Position numbers and translations under genes: made by a program. A stretch of 64,000 bases of DNA from Amphibalanus amphitrite (Eukaryota; Arthropoda; Thecostraca; Balanomorpha; Balanidae), in the NCBI RefSeq assembly GCF_019059575.1, contig NW_024881564.1:1116001-1180000 (forward strand), in the 5' to 3' direction. Shown piece after piece: positions 10,989 to 24,438 of this stretch. The notes beneath the pieces were generated by a model, which saw only the letters and a list, made by a program, of their open reading frames with translations, had not been told where the DNA came from and searched no databases. The stretch's first letter is position 1; each line of letters opens with the position of its first letter.

Positions 10989-13900
10989 ATTATTAATCAC
11001 ATTTGCTTTGCTTTGTTTCAGCAGAAACCTGTCTGCACATGGGAGGAGCGCAACAAAAGCCCATCAAGTTCATGCATGGCAGTGGATCTCAACAGGAGAA
11101 AACCAGAAAGAACATGGATGCTTGTAGATTGCAGTTGTACACTGCTGTTATCACCTGATGTGCGTGGCTGGCATTGCTCCTGGCAAGAACCACCTGCAAG
11201 TGATGAGATGGTGCCTCAGTCGTTGAGTGTGCTGCAGTGTGAGAGGCGCCCTGATCTCTACTTTGTGATGGGTTTCCATTGGAGGTTCAACTGAGAAGTG
11301 AGAACTGACTGTGACCATGCTTGAGCATGCCAGTGGAGCTTTACATGCTTAGGGCAGCTTTTGAACAGATGCTGACCATGGCATGTCCCATCCAGTTATC
11401 ACGTGCACAGAATGGTGGGGGGAGGGCAACTCTGGGCTCTTGAGTCAGCCCTACTGCACAGGGGGTACAGATGACAGCTTACGTTTGGTGTGTCCTGCAC
11501 TGCATTATCAAGCCCAGTCTGCGCCACAGGCAATGGGTCGGGCTGCACTAATTTAAAGGCAGACTATCTTGCAAAGGAGGCTGGCATCCTCTCCCATAAT
11601 GACACACCAATTGGCAATCATCGCTGCGATGATCACGAGGGTGTCTGCTTATCTAACATGGTGAGGTGGAGAGCCAGTTCAAGCTGGCCTGAGGGATGGT
11701 TTTACTTCATCTGAGGCCCCCTTTCCCCGCCTGCCAGGTCCGGTCAAACGACCGTTTCACAGTGAACGACTTGCAGTGGATGCCGTCCCACAGCGCAACG
11801 AGCGCGCCGACCAGAGGCGGCGGCCAAGAGGCGGCCGCGCTCCCCCAGTCGACGGTCCCGGTGGACGTCGGCAACGCCCACCGCGCGACCATCAGATCGG
11901 CTCGCGACAGCGCCGTCGCCGACTGACCGCATGACTGGTATCTGTTCTTGATGTGGGACCGACTGCCACCGCCGGTCGCGGAAGGGCATCGCTCATCGGC
12001 CATCGACGTCCGCCAGCTTCGCGTGGGTCACTGTTCGGGCTGCCACCAATACACCGAATCGGATGGAACCCTGTCGGCGAATGCCGGCGGTGCCCCGACA
12101 TCGACTGCGCGGCGGCCAGTGCATCGCGTGCCGGGAGGAGGCTGGCACCCCCGATCGGTCATTGGTCACAAACCGTGTCCCAGCTCATGACTGCATCCAG
12201 CGCAGCTCTGTGAGATGTTCTGCAGCTGCTGCAGTCTGCCGCGTGTGTTGAAAGAAGAATGAACATGAGAAAACCTCAAAACTTTATGCCTATTCGTAAT
12301 TGACCAGTATTGGAATAAGTTTGGATTTTGAGAATTTGTGTCCCTGTGCTTGTGCCTGTGTGGAAAGGCATGCTTTACGGTGTACCATCTCAATGTCAAA
12401 TCCCGGCTGCGCTGTGCGGATTTGTGCGGCTGCTGACAGGCCACCTGGGTGCCAACGTATGTGCGAATCCGCGAATACGTTGTGTTTCGTCAGTCAGTAT
12501 CGTTCTGAAAATATTGACTGCAATAGGCTATATAGCGTATGACGGTTCAGCCCAGCAGTAATAACTGACCATTGATTGGGCGAATTTTGTGTGGTGGTTC
12601 GCTAATACATAACCTAAAGAGTGTTTTGCCGGAATCGTTTAGTAGCAGAACTGACCGGAATATAAGTAGAATGCAACGGTTTGAATCGTTAATTTGTTGA
12701 AACGATTGTTCTCTGAGACCACTGTGTAACTTTTGACCTGAGAATCACCAATTATAACGACAATGGGGAAGCAGTAGGCTGTACTGTAGAGTGTAGGCAA
12801 CACTATATAGTTGGCACACTTACGGAAGCACACGACTTACGCAGTGAACATCTGCATCATGCATGTTAAGGTTTACTGGGAAGAGTGAGAAATTAGTCAG
12901 AATATAACTGACTAAGGAAAATAGGCGATATTTCCTATTGAGCTGGGGCGGAGAGGGGGAGGGGACGTGTGGTCAGCTATGCCAATAATTCATTCTCTTT
13001 ATGCAGCTGTGTAAAAGGGCGTCCGTTTTTGGGTTAGACCTTCCCCATCGGCCATTTCCAAGTTAAATCGTGGTGGAGAGTCTGGAGACCTCAGCCTCGG
13101 TAGTCGGTACCCTGCGCGCTGCGCCACCTTGCGAAACATAAAGCAGCAGTCCTGACATCTACAGGCGTGACTTTTCATGAAAGCGCGGATGTGTTCGCGC
13201 TTATGCGAAGAAAATTCTTCCGAGTATGGTTGATAATGAGATTAATTGTTGTCATTTATTTATTAATTCATTGGCAAAAGTACCCTAATAAATCGGTAAA
13301 ATAGCTTGAACTGTATCGTATTTCCTTGGGAAAAAATGACGAACTCATCCTAAGACATCCAGATTATTGGATGCGTTCGTCAGTTGTAAGTAGTTCAAGT
13401 TTTTGGGAAAATTTGCTTGTGGAAAATCATAATATTTCAAAGATATGCCTATTTTCGAATAAATTATGTATTTATCTGCATTGAAAAATGATTGTAAAGC
13501 AAAAGTGCAAAAGATTATTGTCAACTTATTTTCTCAAATCACGATTTACGAACGCACAAAACTCCAGCTTTTAATTTAGTGCGTGTGCGAATTGCGGTCA
13601 AGAAAAAATATTTAAACTGTCTATATTCCTCTAAAAACAATGAAGGATGAATGAGGAAAACGCTGTTTTGAACAATTGTATATTTATTTTTTCTTAATTA
13701 AGCAAAAGTACAAAATTTTCAACTATTATTACATTTGCTCTCACAAAACCCATCACTTTTTAGCATGACGTCATGTCAGCCAAATTTACTAGCGCCATCT
13801 CTGGAGAGCATCTTTCGAAACCTCCAGACGATAGAGAGAGCCTGTGTTTGGGCCCAGTTGAATTGTTGTAAGACTTTTATGCTTATGGGGAAAAGTAGAA

Positions 13901-14365
13901 ATGGTAAAGAGGAATTGATGCAAATTCTGCTGGGGTAGGTAGGCTCGTTTTTGTATTTCATACTCAATAGTCAATAGTGATGTAACAACGCTTTGGCTTT
14001 TGGCTTTGATATGCGGAGCAGTGGTAGACAAGGTTGAGGTTGTGGTGAAGTTTAATGGTTTTATTTTCTGACTCAGACCAAGGCAGTACCTATAGCTCAG
14101 ACCGAAAAGGTTGAACTTGACTTGAGGTGATTTGAACCTTTTTGCATTAGTTGAGACTTTAGAGGCCAAGTAGGTTCTCACTTGGAACTCTCCCCACATA
14201 AGGCAACAAGCCGCGTTCGCATGAGTGAAGTATCCGAACAGTGTGAGTGGTTATGGAGTTGTAGATTGAGGTCAGACTGTATTTCAATATTGAGTGTGTT
14301 GTCAAACTCTTGTTACTGTGTTTGCCTCAGCTCTATTCTAGTGAGCTCCACATGAAGATCTCAGC
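10989..14365. other. Intergenic stretch before the SH3BP5-like gene
   Basis: The sequence is mixed. At 11490-11620 a short plus frame contains ADYLAKEAG, resembling the end of a retroelement RNase H domain; this is weak. At 11700-12190 a GC-rich patch is open in several frames on both strands, but none gives a recognisable protein. From 12200 to 14365 the DNA is AT-rich with no clear feature. The promoter and any 5' untranslated exons of the downstream gene should lie here. Confidence 0.4.
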
Positions 14366-17300
14366 ATGCCCTATGATGAGCTGGACTCCCCTGCAGCCGA
14401 AAAAGAACAGCAGAACAGGCTGGACCTCATCCACCCTCAAATACATGTAAGTATGCAACAATTATTATGTAATCTGAGCTGCATGAATCAATCAGCAAAA
14501 GTCAGTAAGGTACTTCAGTAATCAGTATTTTATGAAAGCTGACACAATGTGTCAGCTTCTAATTGTCTAAGGCAATACACATAATTTGCAATATCTTTTT
14601 ATTATAATATGATAAATTGTTCTGATTCTGTTTCACTTTTTCAGCTATCTAGGATTCCCTCATTCTGTTCTTTTGTCTTCAGGTGGAACTGGAACAACTG
14701 AACTGTGCAACAGACTCCATCAACAAATTGGAGTTAGAATTAGATGTGAGTCATGCCACTGAGATAGTTGACGTTGACATTAGTTTGGCCAAACAGGGAT
14801 ATACTGAACACTGAACAGTTATCTTGCATTTAACTCTCAGCATGGGTATCTTATACTGCATTTCAGAAAGCACCATATTATTGTGTTTTGGCATTTGCAA
14901 GTTTTCTGATGATCTTGTCCAGCCAGTGTGCCTATCATTGATGCTATCATTCATGATACTTTTGCATATTGCTGCTGTTTACTTATCAATTATCTCATTC
15001 TATACTGAATTCTTTTACAGGATGCCAGGGCTCAGTTCAGATCTCTTTTGATTGAGTCCACACAAAAGATTGATGCTCTTGCAAAAAAGCTTGGATCCTG
15101 TGTGGATAAGTCCAGACCATATTATGAGGCCAGGATTAAGGCTAAAGAGGTAAGCATATATGGGATCATCAAGTTCCCATTGATAGCATGTCAAACTATC
15201 CCACTAAACAAAGTCATCTTTTATGACCAACAAAAATAACCATTCACATCATTTATCACATTTAACCTGCATCAAGTAAATGCAAGTGGTCCAATCATAA
15301 AGCATCGTATTCACTTCAGCAGACACTCCACAGCAGAGTGGCTATTACGTGTCCATATGCAGAATATGTGGGGAAGGGCTGGGACAGGAGCGTTTTAGCA
15401 CCTTTAACTCGTCTCCTGTGCTTTACCTGGCCCTATGCCAGTCGCCGGACCACCCCAGTGATCTCGGTGTCTCTTCGGCAGGCGCTGCAGCGGACCCAGG
15501 ACGCTGCCGTGTTGTACGAGCGCGCCACCTCGCACCACCAGGCGGCCAAAGAGCTGGTGGCGCTCGCGGAGGAGGGACTTACCAGCCAGGGACACGCGTT
15601 CGACCAGTCCTGGCAGGAGATGCTCAACCACTCCACGGAGAAGGTGGGTGCCAACTGCCGCCGGTATTGGAGAAACGTGAACATTCAGATCGACGGGAAA
15701 ATCGTTAGGAAATTGATTCGTGCAGCGACCGGCCGCTAAAGGTGGTTTTCTGACTATGTACGAGACTGTCAATCAATCAATTTTCCATTAAGATATGTCT
15801 GTTAACTTTATCAACAAAATGCTGGTACCCATTTATGCTACATCTTGCGAGGCAGTCCATGATTAGCATTCGCATGACACGATATCACCCGCACCTCAAA
15901 TTCTGACATGACGCCCATGGTTTTGCGTGACTACCCCCCGCCTCTTTTTACATTGTTGACTCTTAGTGAGATGGTTCTCCCCGTCAGGTGAACCGTGCCG
16001 AGTACGATCGAACAGAGAGTGCCAAAAACCACGAGCTCTGCTCCCGGGAGTATCAGCGCATTGACGGCCGCGTCAAGCAGCTTCAGAAGGAGCTTAAACG
16101 GGAGATTGCCCGCTCACGGTGGGTGGGACGGTCCGACACTGGACTCGCCTTGCTCTAACAGGCTCCTGCACTTCGGTACAGCTGCTTTGTTCGGTACAGT
16201 TTGGTTGTCACACAGACGATGCCAGGCAAATTGGTCGTGTTTTATATATTTGGATACGTTGCGAAAACAGTCGCAGTGCACTTTTTATTTTTGTTCACAG
16301 TTATATAGGCGTCTGCTTTGTGACCCACTGCTTTTGTAGTATCATTTATCACAAACATTAATTTTTGTCCGGATATCTGGTGCTTCCTTACATTGTGTGT
16401 CGTTAGAGCGTATGTCATGGTCAGCACCGGCCAGTGGTCGTTCAGTCTCGCTCAGTTTCTCTGAATGGGAGACTCACCACCAAAGTCCCAGCACCGGCTG
16501 GGGCTGGCCACTGGGGTAGTCGCAGCATGTCGCCGGCCGTCCTCTGCATGTGTGATAGAGCGGCGTTTTCGTTTCGTTTCCGGCCGGCTCGTACGCGCAC
16601 GTGGAGCAGCATGGGCGTGCGGCGCAGCCTGCTTTCCATCAACACAGTTGTCAACGCGTTCAACCTGCAGATGCTGTAAGTAGAGCACCCCGGCTGCCTG
16701 CTGTACTCGCCCCGATAGCACTCTGTTGGGTCGCATGGTAGAAAGTAGAACATAGTCGTGGTCGCTAGTTAGTCACGCTTTGCTATGCATCGTTCTGTTC
16801 AGTAGGGCTTATTTGTAACAGATGCAAAAATATCGGTGTCTCTGTAATGTTAAGACTGATGCATTTCATGTTCGTGAAACCCTCATCATGAACTCTGCTG
16901 CTCGATCTTGAAAACGAACAGAATGGTACGTGAGGAACTTTGTGCCGACTTGTCTTTTCTAAATTCCTGTATAAGTGTTCTTATAGTTAGCTCACTGCTA
17001 CATTTCGAGTAAATCGAATTGTGACACGGTCTGTGGTCAGTGTATTTATTATGTTTTGCCACTGTCAGTCCGGTAACAAACCATGCGCCCGTTCTCCAGG
17101 CCGTACTTTGAGATGAAGGCGCACTTCAACCAGCTGATGGAGATGCAGAAGCGTCAGGTCAGCGAGCTGGAGTCAGAGGTGCAGGCGTCCAAGCTGACCT
17201 ACTCGCAGACGCTGCGGAGACTGGAGGAGATCAGCAACCAGATTCACCAGGTGAGGGGTCCGCTCAGCGGACGGAAAACGCACCTCGCCGAAATAGATAC

Positions 17301-19522
17301 CGGTGAGTAACTGCATGGGGTTTAATTATTGATGCGTTGATAGGCGTTATTAATGTAATGTTAGTGTGATTTTATATGATGACCGTGGATTGCAGCTATC
17401 TGGAGCAGTGTATCATCCGGAATGGATTGCAGCATCTGGAGAAGCAGCTATGTATGGTATCTAACTGGTTCACTGCCTCGTTAGATAGTTACTATAGATA
17501 CATGGCATACAGTATGGCATGGCATTAGATATATGTCATCCCTAAATCATAATCATCTCATCGTCATTACCATCCCAGCTGGTAGTGATTTCTCTTGCCG
17601 ACCCCGATTGTTCGTTCTGACTCGCACCAACCTCTCGTGCTGATTCAGCCCATTTGTCCAGCCCACCCCCCGCCATTCTGAGACCCCGTGCCGTCCCTCC
17701 TTCCACAGGCTCGCGGCACGGAGGAGGCTGCCGCGGCTCTCCGCGCGGCCACCGGGGCTGCAGACGGCGCCCGCAGTCCCCCGGCTCTGGAGAACGGGGC
17801 GATCGGGCGACTGGGGCCGGCCGGCCGGTCCGGCATGTCCAGTAAGGAATACAGGGATTATGCAGTTTATCCGCATTTTCTGCGTGACTTCGCCCCCACT
17901 TACCTTGATTATTTGTGAAGGCGATTAAACGCAATGGTGCTGTGTGGTTGTAAGAAAAATAATGAGTAAATCCTCACTACCATATTCATTACCACTACCT
18001 TAGTGATTCTCTGTAATAGCGCGCACCATTAGAGTACGTAAAAAAACGTGTTCGCTCCATACGGCCGACCACCTCACGCGGCCGCAGTGTGTCCGCCGTC
18101 ACGTGACCGTCCTGCCTCTGTTGTTCCAGCCTCCTCCACCCTGCCGTCTCTGCTTGGGGAGGACCCCCTCGGTCTGGATGACGAGTTCTACCCGCCTCCG
18201 TACCGTCTCAGCGGCTCCCGGTCACACCTTCAGGTGCGTGCAGTAGTGAGGCGTGTATGGTCGATAGCCGCTCAGAGGGGATGGGGAGATAAGGGTCTCA
18301 GGTTTTACGGGCTCGGGCAGAGTGTGGTTTCGCGAATCTGTCATGAATCAAACGTGAATTTTAAGTTTTTTACGTGTGACCTGTCAAAAGAAGCTTTTTA
18401 CGTTTTTTTAATTGAATCGTGAAAAAGTATGTAATGCAGATGTTACTTTTTGGCTTAGTGAACTTTACCTGTGTCTTATCACTGCTTGGTATTTCAGGTT
18501 GTGTCTGTGATAATTGGTTTTGACTTGCTATGCTGCCTCACGTCTAGCCTGGTTTTGCAAAGTACCCATATTTTGCATTCTTTCACGTCCGTTACTAACC
18601 GCTGTCTGCCTTGCTCCGTTCAGCTGTACCGTAACGGCGACTCGGGACGGGAGCAGCGGCTGTCGGTGCCCCGGGATGACGACCGGTCAGACACTGAGAG
18701 CCTGGCCAGGTGGGTGAACTCCGCGTGAGACACGCGGTACTGATAGTCTAAACCTCCGCCAGGGGTGGTGGAGCGTAACGTAGTTAGTTGTCAGTGCAAG
18801 AGTGAGTGACGTGCCCAAAGGTGTATCTTTACATGTCCTTGGTTTATTGGTGAACGGTGTCTGATAACTAATGGCTTAGCAATGAAACGCATTGAGGGCG
18901 TTTTTAGGATAGAAAACACATCGTGATTGGAACTCACTTTCACGTCCTAGGGACGTAAATGGTGACGGTTCTCATGGGCCTCTACTAAAACCGCACTTTA
19001 CCTTTGAGCGTTAGCCACTCTCGTGCCCTCTGTGAAATTGTCTAACCTGAACGTACAGGCAGCTGGGCCACCCTTTGACACCCTGTGTCCGTCCTGCCCC
19101 ACAGTGTGTCCACGGTATCCAGCGTGGATCCACTTAGTGACCAGCAGATCGGATACATCGCCCTCGACGACGAACTGCAAGAAGTAGCCGCCGGCGCCAC
19201 CTGCGTGGTCAACCACAACTTCTCACTCTCGCCACTAGATGGCCCTGGCCACGACAATATCGACCAGGCCGTGGCGCGGCTTTCGGCCGCGAGTTTAGGC
19301 GAGACTGATAGAACAGCCGAGGGGAGACCGGTAGGTGCGATGGTTAATGGGGAAGGAGAGCTTCGGGGAGGGACGTCGGCGGTGGGGGCGAGTGGGGGTC
19401 AACATGGCCCCCACCTCACCAATGGGAGCCTGGATGTGTCAGACGGGGCAGCGGCGGCGGAGGGAGCCGAGCTCCGAACACCCGTGGCGGAGACGCCGCC
19501 GGCCGCCCCCGGCCTGCAATAG
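14366..19522 (+). CDS. SH3BP5L: SH3BP5/SH3BP5L-like coiled-coil protein (Rab11 GEF family)
   Basis: Ten coding exons: 14366-14446, 14683-14745, 15021-15149, 15482-15643, 15988-16118, 17100-17250, 17709-17841, 18130-18233, 18624-18709 and 19105-19522. All introns are GT-AG, every phase agrees, and the total is 485 codons plus stop. The ATG at 14366 has an in-frame TGA just upstream. The N-terminal ~240 residues form the family's antiparallel coiled coil, with hallmarks such as KSRPYYEAR (exon 3), WQEMLNHSTEKV (exons 4-5) and RPYFEMKAHF (exon 6). The C-terminal half is low complexity, Ser/Gly/Ala-rich, with a short TVSSVDPLSD block. Human family members bind Rab11 and act as its exchange factor, and SH3BP5 also binds Btk. 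Whether this is SH3BP5 or SH3BP5L cannot be decided; arthropods usually have one gene. An AATAAA lies at 20624-20629. Confidence 0.93.
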
Positions 19523-21409
19523 GCGCATCTGGTCATGATAGTAATTGCTTCGGTGGGCTAGTCTCAATGTGTTTGTGATGTGAAATACGGATGGTTTGAC
19601 GCAGGCTAGTCTCAAAGGTGTGGTGTTTATTGGTTGGACGGGTATTGGGAGCTTGGAAAGATGCAGCTTTGCTCGGATATGTGTATGGTTTTATGGGTTT
19701 GTTGCACCTGGTCACGATATTTTTGGTTGTGATGTTAACGCATGCAATGAAAGGGCCAAATCGTTTGTGCATATTTTCTGTCATCCTGGTGTTCAAGTTG
19801 ACAGCCATGACACGCAATACGTTACGCGGGCCAGTACAGCCCGTGGTGCTGTTTTTATTCTCCCGTAGTGTGCGCTTGTGTCTGGGGAGCTGTAGGTTGG
19901 CAGATAGCCAGTCTGGCCCGCAATAGTTATTGGTGGCTGACTGGTAATCCATGACCCCGGTCGAACTTCCAAATGTGTGAAGGTGCGCGATGCTGCGTAC
20001 CGGCGTTTTGTGATGATCCTCTGTTGGGATAGCGTAGTCTCTCCGGCGGGGTGTCTCGGCGTAGAGTCTCACCTGTCGTGAGATTCGTGTCACAGTGACT
20101 CGCAGTCCCTCCATGTTTAGAGATGTGAGGTATCCCAAGGTATCGTGATGATGCAGTCTCCGGATGTGTAGAAATGACGGCTTTAGGATGCTGAGCGATA
20201 ATGCTGACTAGTCCCTGGCTATGCAGGCAAGCTTTGCGGTGCGGTTCGGCAGCTTTGTGATTTTCAGTCTTGACATGAAATGATCTATCGTTTTCCACGA
20301 CGACAAAGGTATTTCAGGGCTAGTTACGTCGCATAATTTGATTCCCGCAGTGCTTGACAGCTTATTGGAAAGAACTACTTAGCGTGATCGTGAACAGTTT
20401 CCCGGTGTCAGTCACGCCAAATGTACAGCTACCGGCTGCAGCTCTCATGTGCTCTAGGACGCTACATCGTTATGACAGTCAATCCAATAGTTTGAAGGAT
20501 TTTTGACTGATGTCACAGATGCATAATGCATAGCGCACTCCAGTTACAGACGGTGAAATATGCAGTATATTCTGTGTAATCAGAAGCCAAAGAACATCTT
20601 TCGATATGTTACGTTGAATCTGAAATAAATAGTACCCGATATGTGGCATATTTTTCTGAGAAACAAGAGTTGTTTCGAACAGTAGTTGTCTCAGTTTATA
20701 GCAAAATAACTCGCATGGGTAGATATAGATAACACGGATAGTTGTCGACGCAGTGTTTTATTTTCACGGCACCGCGGCAGAGGCATTGTTCAGCCCCAGG
20801 AGGTCGGCAGTTGCTTTCGCTCGTCACTCCCGGCCCGGTCACATATATCCACCCGGTTATCTGCCAAACACATCCGCTGCAGTGAAACCACCCCTGGCCT
20901 CCCGCATCTCCTTCCGTCCTGCTCGCGTACGTCACTGTTCTTTATCTGTGGCTGACCACTGCTAACGTTACCGGCTCACAGACTGGGCTGGACAGCAGGG
21001 ACGATCAGTGTATGCCACTCTATTACAGGGCTGAGCAGTGCGAGTCGAGACTGATTGCCGAGAGCGGATCACGGCTGGTGGGGAGTGAGAAGAAAGCGGG
21101 CGAAAGAATGAGATCAGACGCAGACGTTATGGCAACGAATGGTCGATGGCGGGATAGCGAAATGCTCCGCGGTAGCCAGGCCACGATTTTGGACCGGGAT
21201 ATTTTCGGTTTCTTCTGATAATCCGACCGACCAAACCAGCGGTTTAGCCTTCCTCGTTATCAATTCCTAACACGTGTACTAGACCATTATCATAATTTCG
21301 ATCTAATAACCCATTCGGTAGGCATTCACAGGCCCCATGGCCACTACCACCGTAATAATTCTCCACTCATGCTTAGCTTACAGCTGCGCGGTTAAGTTGC
21401 TCTGTCATC
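19523..21409. other. 3' untranslated and intergenic region
   Basis: This follows the SH3BP5-like stop codon. An AATAAA at 20624-20629 is a possible polyadenylation signal about 1.1 kb downstream. A long frame on the opposite strand (19533-20138) has no family features. Around 20750-21200 the DNA is moderately GC-rich without a clear gene. Confidence 0.4.
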
Positions 21410-21671
21410 CGTACCACTCCAGGCAGGCGCCATCAACCAAGCCTGGTCGTTCCGAGGCGGCAGCGGCGGCGGCTGTGACGGGGTAGCAGGGCGGGGGGGG
21501 GGGGGGGAGGTAGTCGGTGGGCGGGGACTGCGGCGGCCGAGCGGCAGCAGCCAACAGTACGACGGCGGCAGTCACGCCGGGCGAGTGGAGTACGGCGGCC
21601 CCGCGCTGCAGTCGATGCTGCTCCGGAATTTGTAATTCAGCCCACGGTCGCCGATTCATCGAATCCAGTTG
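21410..21671 (+). promoter_or_regulatory. CpG-rich patch, candidate first (noncoding) exon or promoter of the glycosidase gene
   Basis: A strongly GC- and CpG-rich block includes a ~15-base G run near 21490. It ends in CCAGTTG|gtgagt, a good splice donor at 21672. No protein frame on the plus strand is convincing. The next good plus-strand acceptor with coding sequence is at 24398, in front of the glycosidase start codon, so this may be its 5' exon. The link is inference. Confidence 0.3.
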
Positions 21672-24397
21672 GTGAGTATTGAGTAACGCTGCCTGAGACT
21701 GGGGATGGGAAGGCAGTGAAGGGGCTGTGCTGTCAAACGGTGTTATTGATTATGCGTGGTGCTGGCACGGTCAGTTGAGTTCCAAGGCTTGCGGTGTTGC
21801 TTTAGAAAACATACAAACCCAGCCGTTTCCCCGTGTTGATGCAAGGATAGAGGTTTATGTAACACGCAGGCAACGCATAGGTTGCGGAGCGATCTTCCTT
21901 GCACCCTGCTCTCTCGGCTTTGTGGACTCTGGGTTTACGGGAGCGACGAACTTCGAGGTCAATCGATTGAACGGGCGATAGTTGGTTGGAAAAGCCGCGT
22001 GTCATGCTCTGCCCAGCCACCGACATCGTCACCATTAGATGGTTAGTCCTTGGTTTGGGTAATTAATTCACTATCTTTTAACAATCCAAAATTAGCCTAA
22101 AATGAATGATTTTTTTTCATTCATTTTAGGCTAATTTTGGATTGTTAAAAGATAGTGAGCATACGGTTATTCTTCTACGATATTCAATCATGCTGCTCAT
22201 TCTAGTACTTCACCACCTTATTATAATTAATTCACATTTAAATGCGACTTAGTTGTTCTTTACTGGGCGAAGAGGTAAACATTTCAAAGCAATTGAACTG
22301 GAAGTGTGTTGAACATGACTACATACTTGCGACCAAATTTGAACAAGCCAAACTTGCGACCAAAAAACAAGTTAATTGATGAAAAATAAGGCAGCTTGAC
22401 CGTTCATCTCACTGTAGTCCGTTCAGAAGATCGACTTGGCTCGCGGCGGTAAGCATCGAAACCCATGACCACGTGCTGCCAGTGCACCTACAATGACATG
22501 CATCTATATGTGTCTTCAGGCATTCTTAGCTTTGGGTATCGGTGCATGTCACGGTTGACATTTGAAGACATCACAGTAGCACAGTCACTTTCTCTTCACA
22601 AACACTGTGCGGCTCCGGGGTTCGGGAGCCGGCGACAGGGGCTCGAGGCCGTGTAATGATTCAATGAGCTTCGTCCCGTCTTCCCCAATTTTGTGCCACC
22701 CATACTCAGGCCCGCTTGCTTTCTTCTTTTCACACAGCTTTCCACGCATTGGCATAGAAATATCAAGGCAATCTCCTAATATTGACCCAAAGCTCATGAA
22801 AATGAATCTTGCTCCTCCATGACCTACAGTTTATGTAGTTTTGTAGGATCGCATTCGTGTCATAACAGTCAACAGTGCCACCTCACCTACGAATCGATCA
22901 ATATGATCCATATTCCATTGACCTCATCTACGGAATTTCTTGCGCTCAATGACCGCAGAAGACCTACAGAAAACGTCTGACAGCGGCACCATGGACAAAA
23001 ACCACGGTTCACGGTCAGACGTTCTTCTCTCCGAGTCCGGACGTTCCTCCCTGCGTGTCAGAGTCGGCTGGAGTCACAGCCTGGGGCTATCCTGAGAGAA
23101 AAAGTCCCATTAGTGCAGAGGGTCGGAACCGACGGCGAAGGTCAGGCAGAGCGGGAGGAAAGGGAGAGGCCAAGATGGGGTGAGATTGGAGAGCGTTTTA
23201 AATTATGGACTGTATCCAAGTGATCAAAGTAGGAATGCAGCCTTGGACGGTGGACCAAGTCAGGGTAAGTAGATATCACGGTATGCATGATAGTCAATGA
23301 GCAATATGAACACTTCGGGGCCCATGGGTAGGTACACAGTGCACAGTGTAGCTAAGCTAAGGACAAGGAATCAAATTCGGAATCTTCAATCGGTTATATC
23401 TGTGGCGCCCTGAAGGATGTGTTATATCCTAAAACCAGCCTTGCTAGAACTTAACGACGGTGAACCAATAACACCTGTCGATTAAAAAGCCTGCCTGAGC
23501 ATTAAAGGGAGCTGGAGTCAGAGATCTGGTCACGTAGAAGCCGAAGGACTCGGGCGGGCGTTTTTACTTTTTACCGTTCGCTCCTGTAACGGCCGACTGA
23601 TCTGGTGACCAGTGACCGAGTGATCGGAACTGGCAGGCGTCACTGTCGGCATTTAAACGAGCAAATCGGTATGCGGTCAGTCGTGGCATGAGATAAAGGA
23701 TTCGATGTTAGTTAGTTAGAAGTGCATATGCAATGCAAGCATATGCTGCTTTGGTTTGGTAGGTAGTCTGAAACAGTCATAACTCATACAAAAGGTCGCT
23801 GTTTGACATAAAACCATCGGGACACTATGAAAGCATGATCTCATATCTTCTCGAAAGTAGATAAGAACAAAAAGCATGTTCATTTCGACAGCATTTAGCA
23901 CATCAAAAACGATGGCTTTTTGCCTAGAGCCGTTCGCGCCGACCGTTGTCCTTCGTAGCCGTTCTATTGTCCGGCTTCATATAACTGAAAACCATTCTAC
24001 ATATAACACCGTTTTGAGCTTGCAAGCAAGACAGTATTCAAAGAAATTAGATGCAGCGTCAACGATGGTTTTCGCTGAAAACGTCAACATTGGGAATGAC
24101 AGACCTCGCCACCGCAGAAGGTAAAAACCCAGCCCTAAAAAGAACATTAAGGCCATTGCTCGAACCATCGTGCATGCACGATAGGGATGCGAGGGAATAT
24201 ACATCGGCGGACACGACCATTGGACAGTGATAGAGGAAAAGAGATGAGTAAATGTCACCAGTCATTAAATCATCGTTGCGTCAGCACAACAAAGTCGGGA
24301 TAGTTTCAATAATCAAACGACGGTGGCCTCCATCAACTGGTTACGCAACTTGATGCCGTCTTCTGTCGTCAACCCCTCGTCCTTTCGCTCCCCACAG
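21672..24397. other. Putative 5' intron or intergenic DNA
   Basis: No firm gene here. It contains the perfect hairpin at 22068-22158. A minus-strand frame at 22585-22797 (70 codons, containing GWHKIGEDGTKL) looks protein-like, but I do not recognise it and see no splice support. The rest is AT-rich. Confidence 0.35.
22068..22158. repeat. Perfect 42-bp inverted repeat with a T7 loop
   Basis: Positions 22068-22109 and 22117-22158 are exact reverse complements, separated by seven T. The arms begin TCACTATCTTTTAACAATCC. It could be a small foldback insertion, a transcribed hairpin, or an assembly or cloning artefact. Confidence 0.95.
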
Positions 24398-24438
24398 GAC
24401 CTGCAGAAGCCCCCGAAGTGCCGGTCCCGTCGGTCGCG

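Noticed and set aside
11707..12190. Overlapping frames on both strands in a GC-rich patch
   Set aside because: All are open because stop codons are rare in GC-rich DNA; none shows a domain, and no consistent splice sites were found.
19533..20138. 201-codon minus-strand frame behind the SH3BP5-like gene
   Set aside because: It lies opposite a probable 3' untranslated region, has no motif or splice signals, and its composition is not protein-like.
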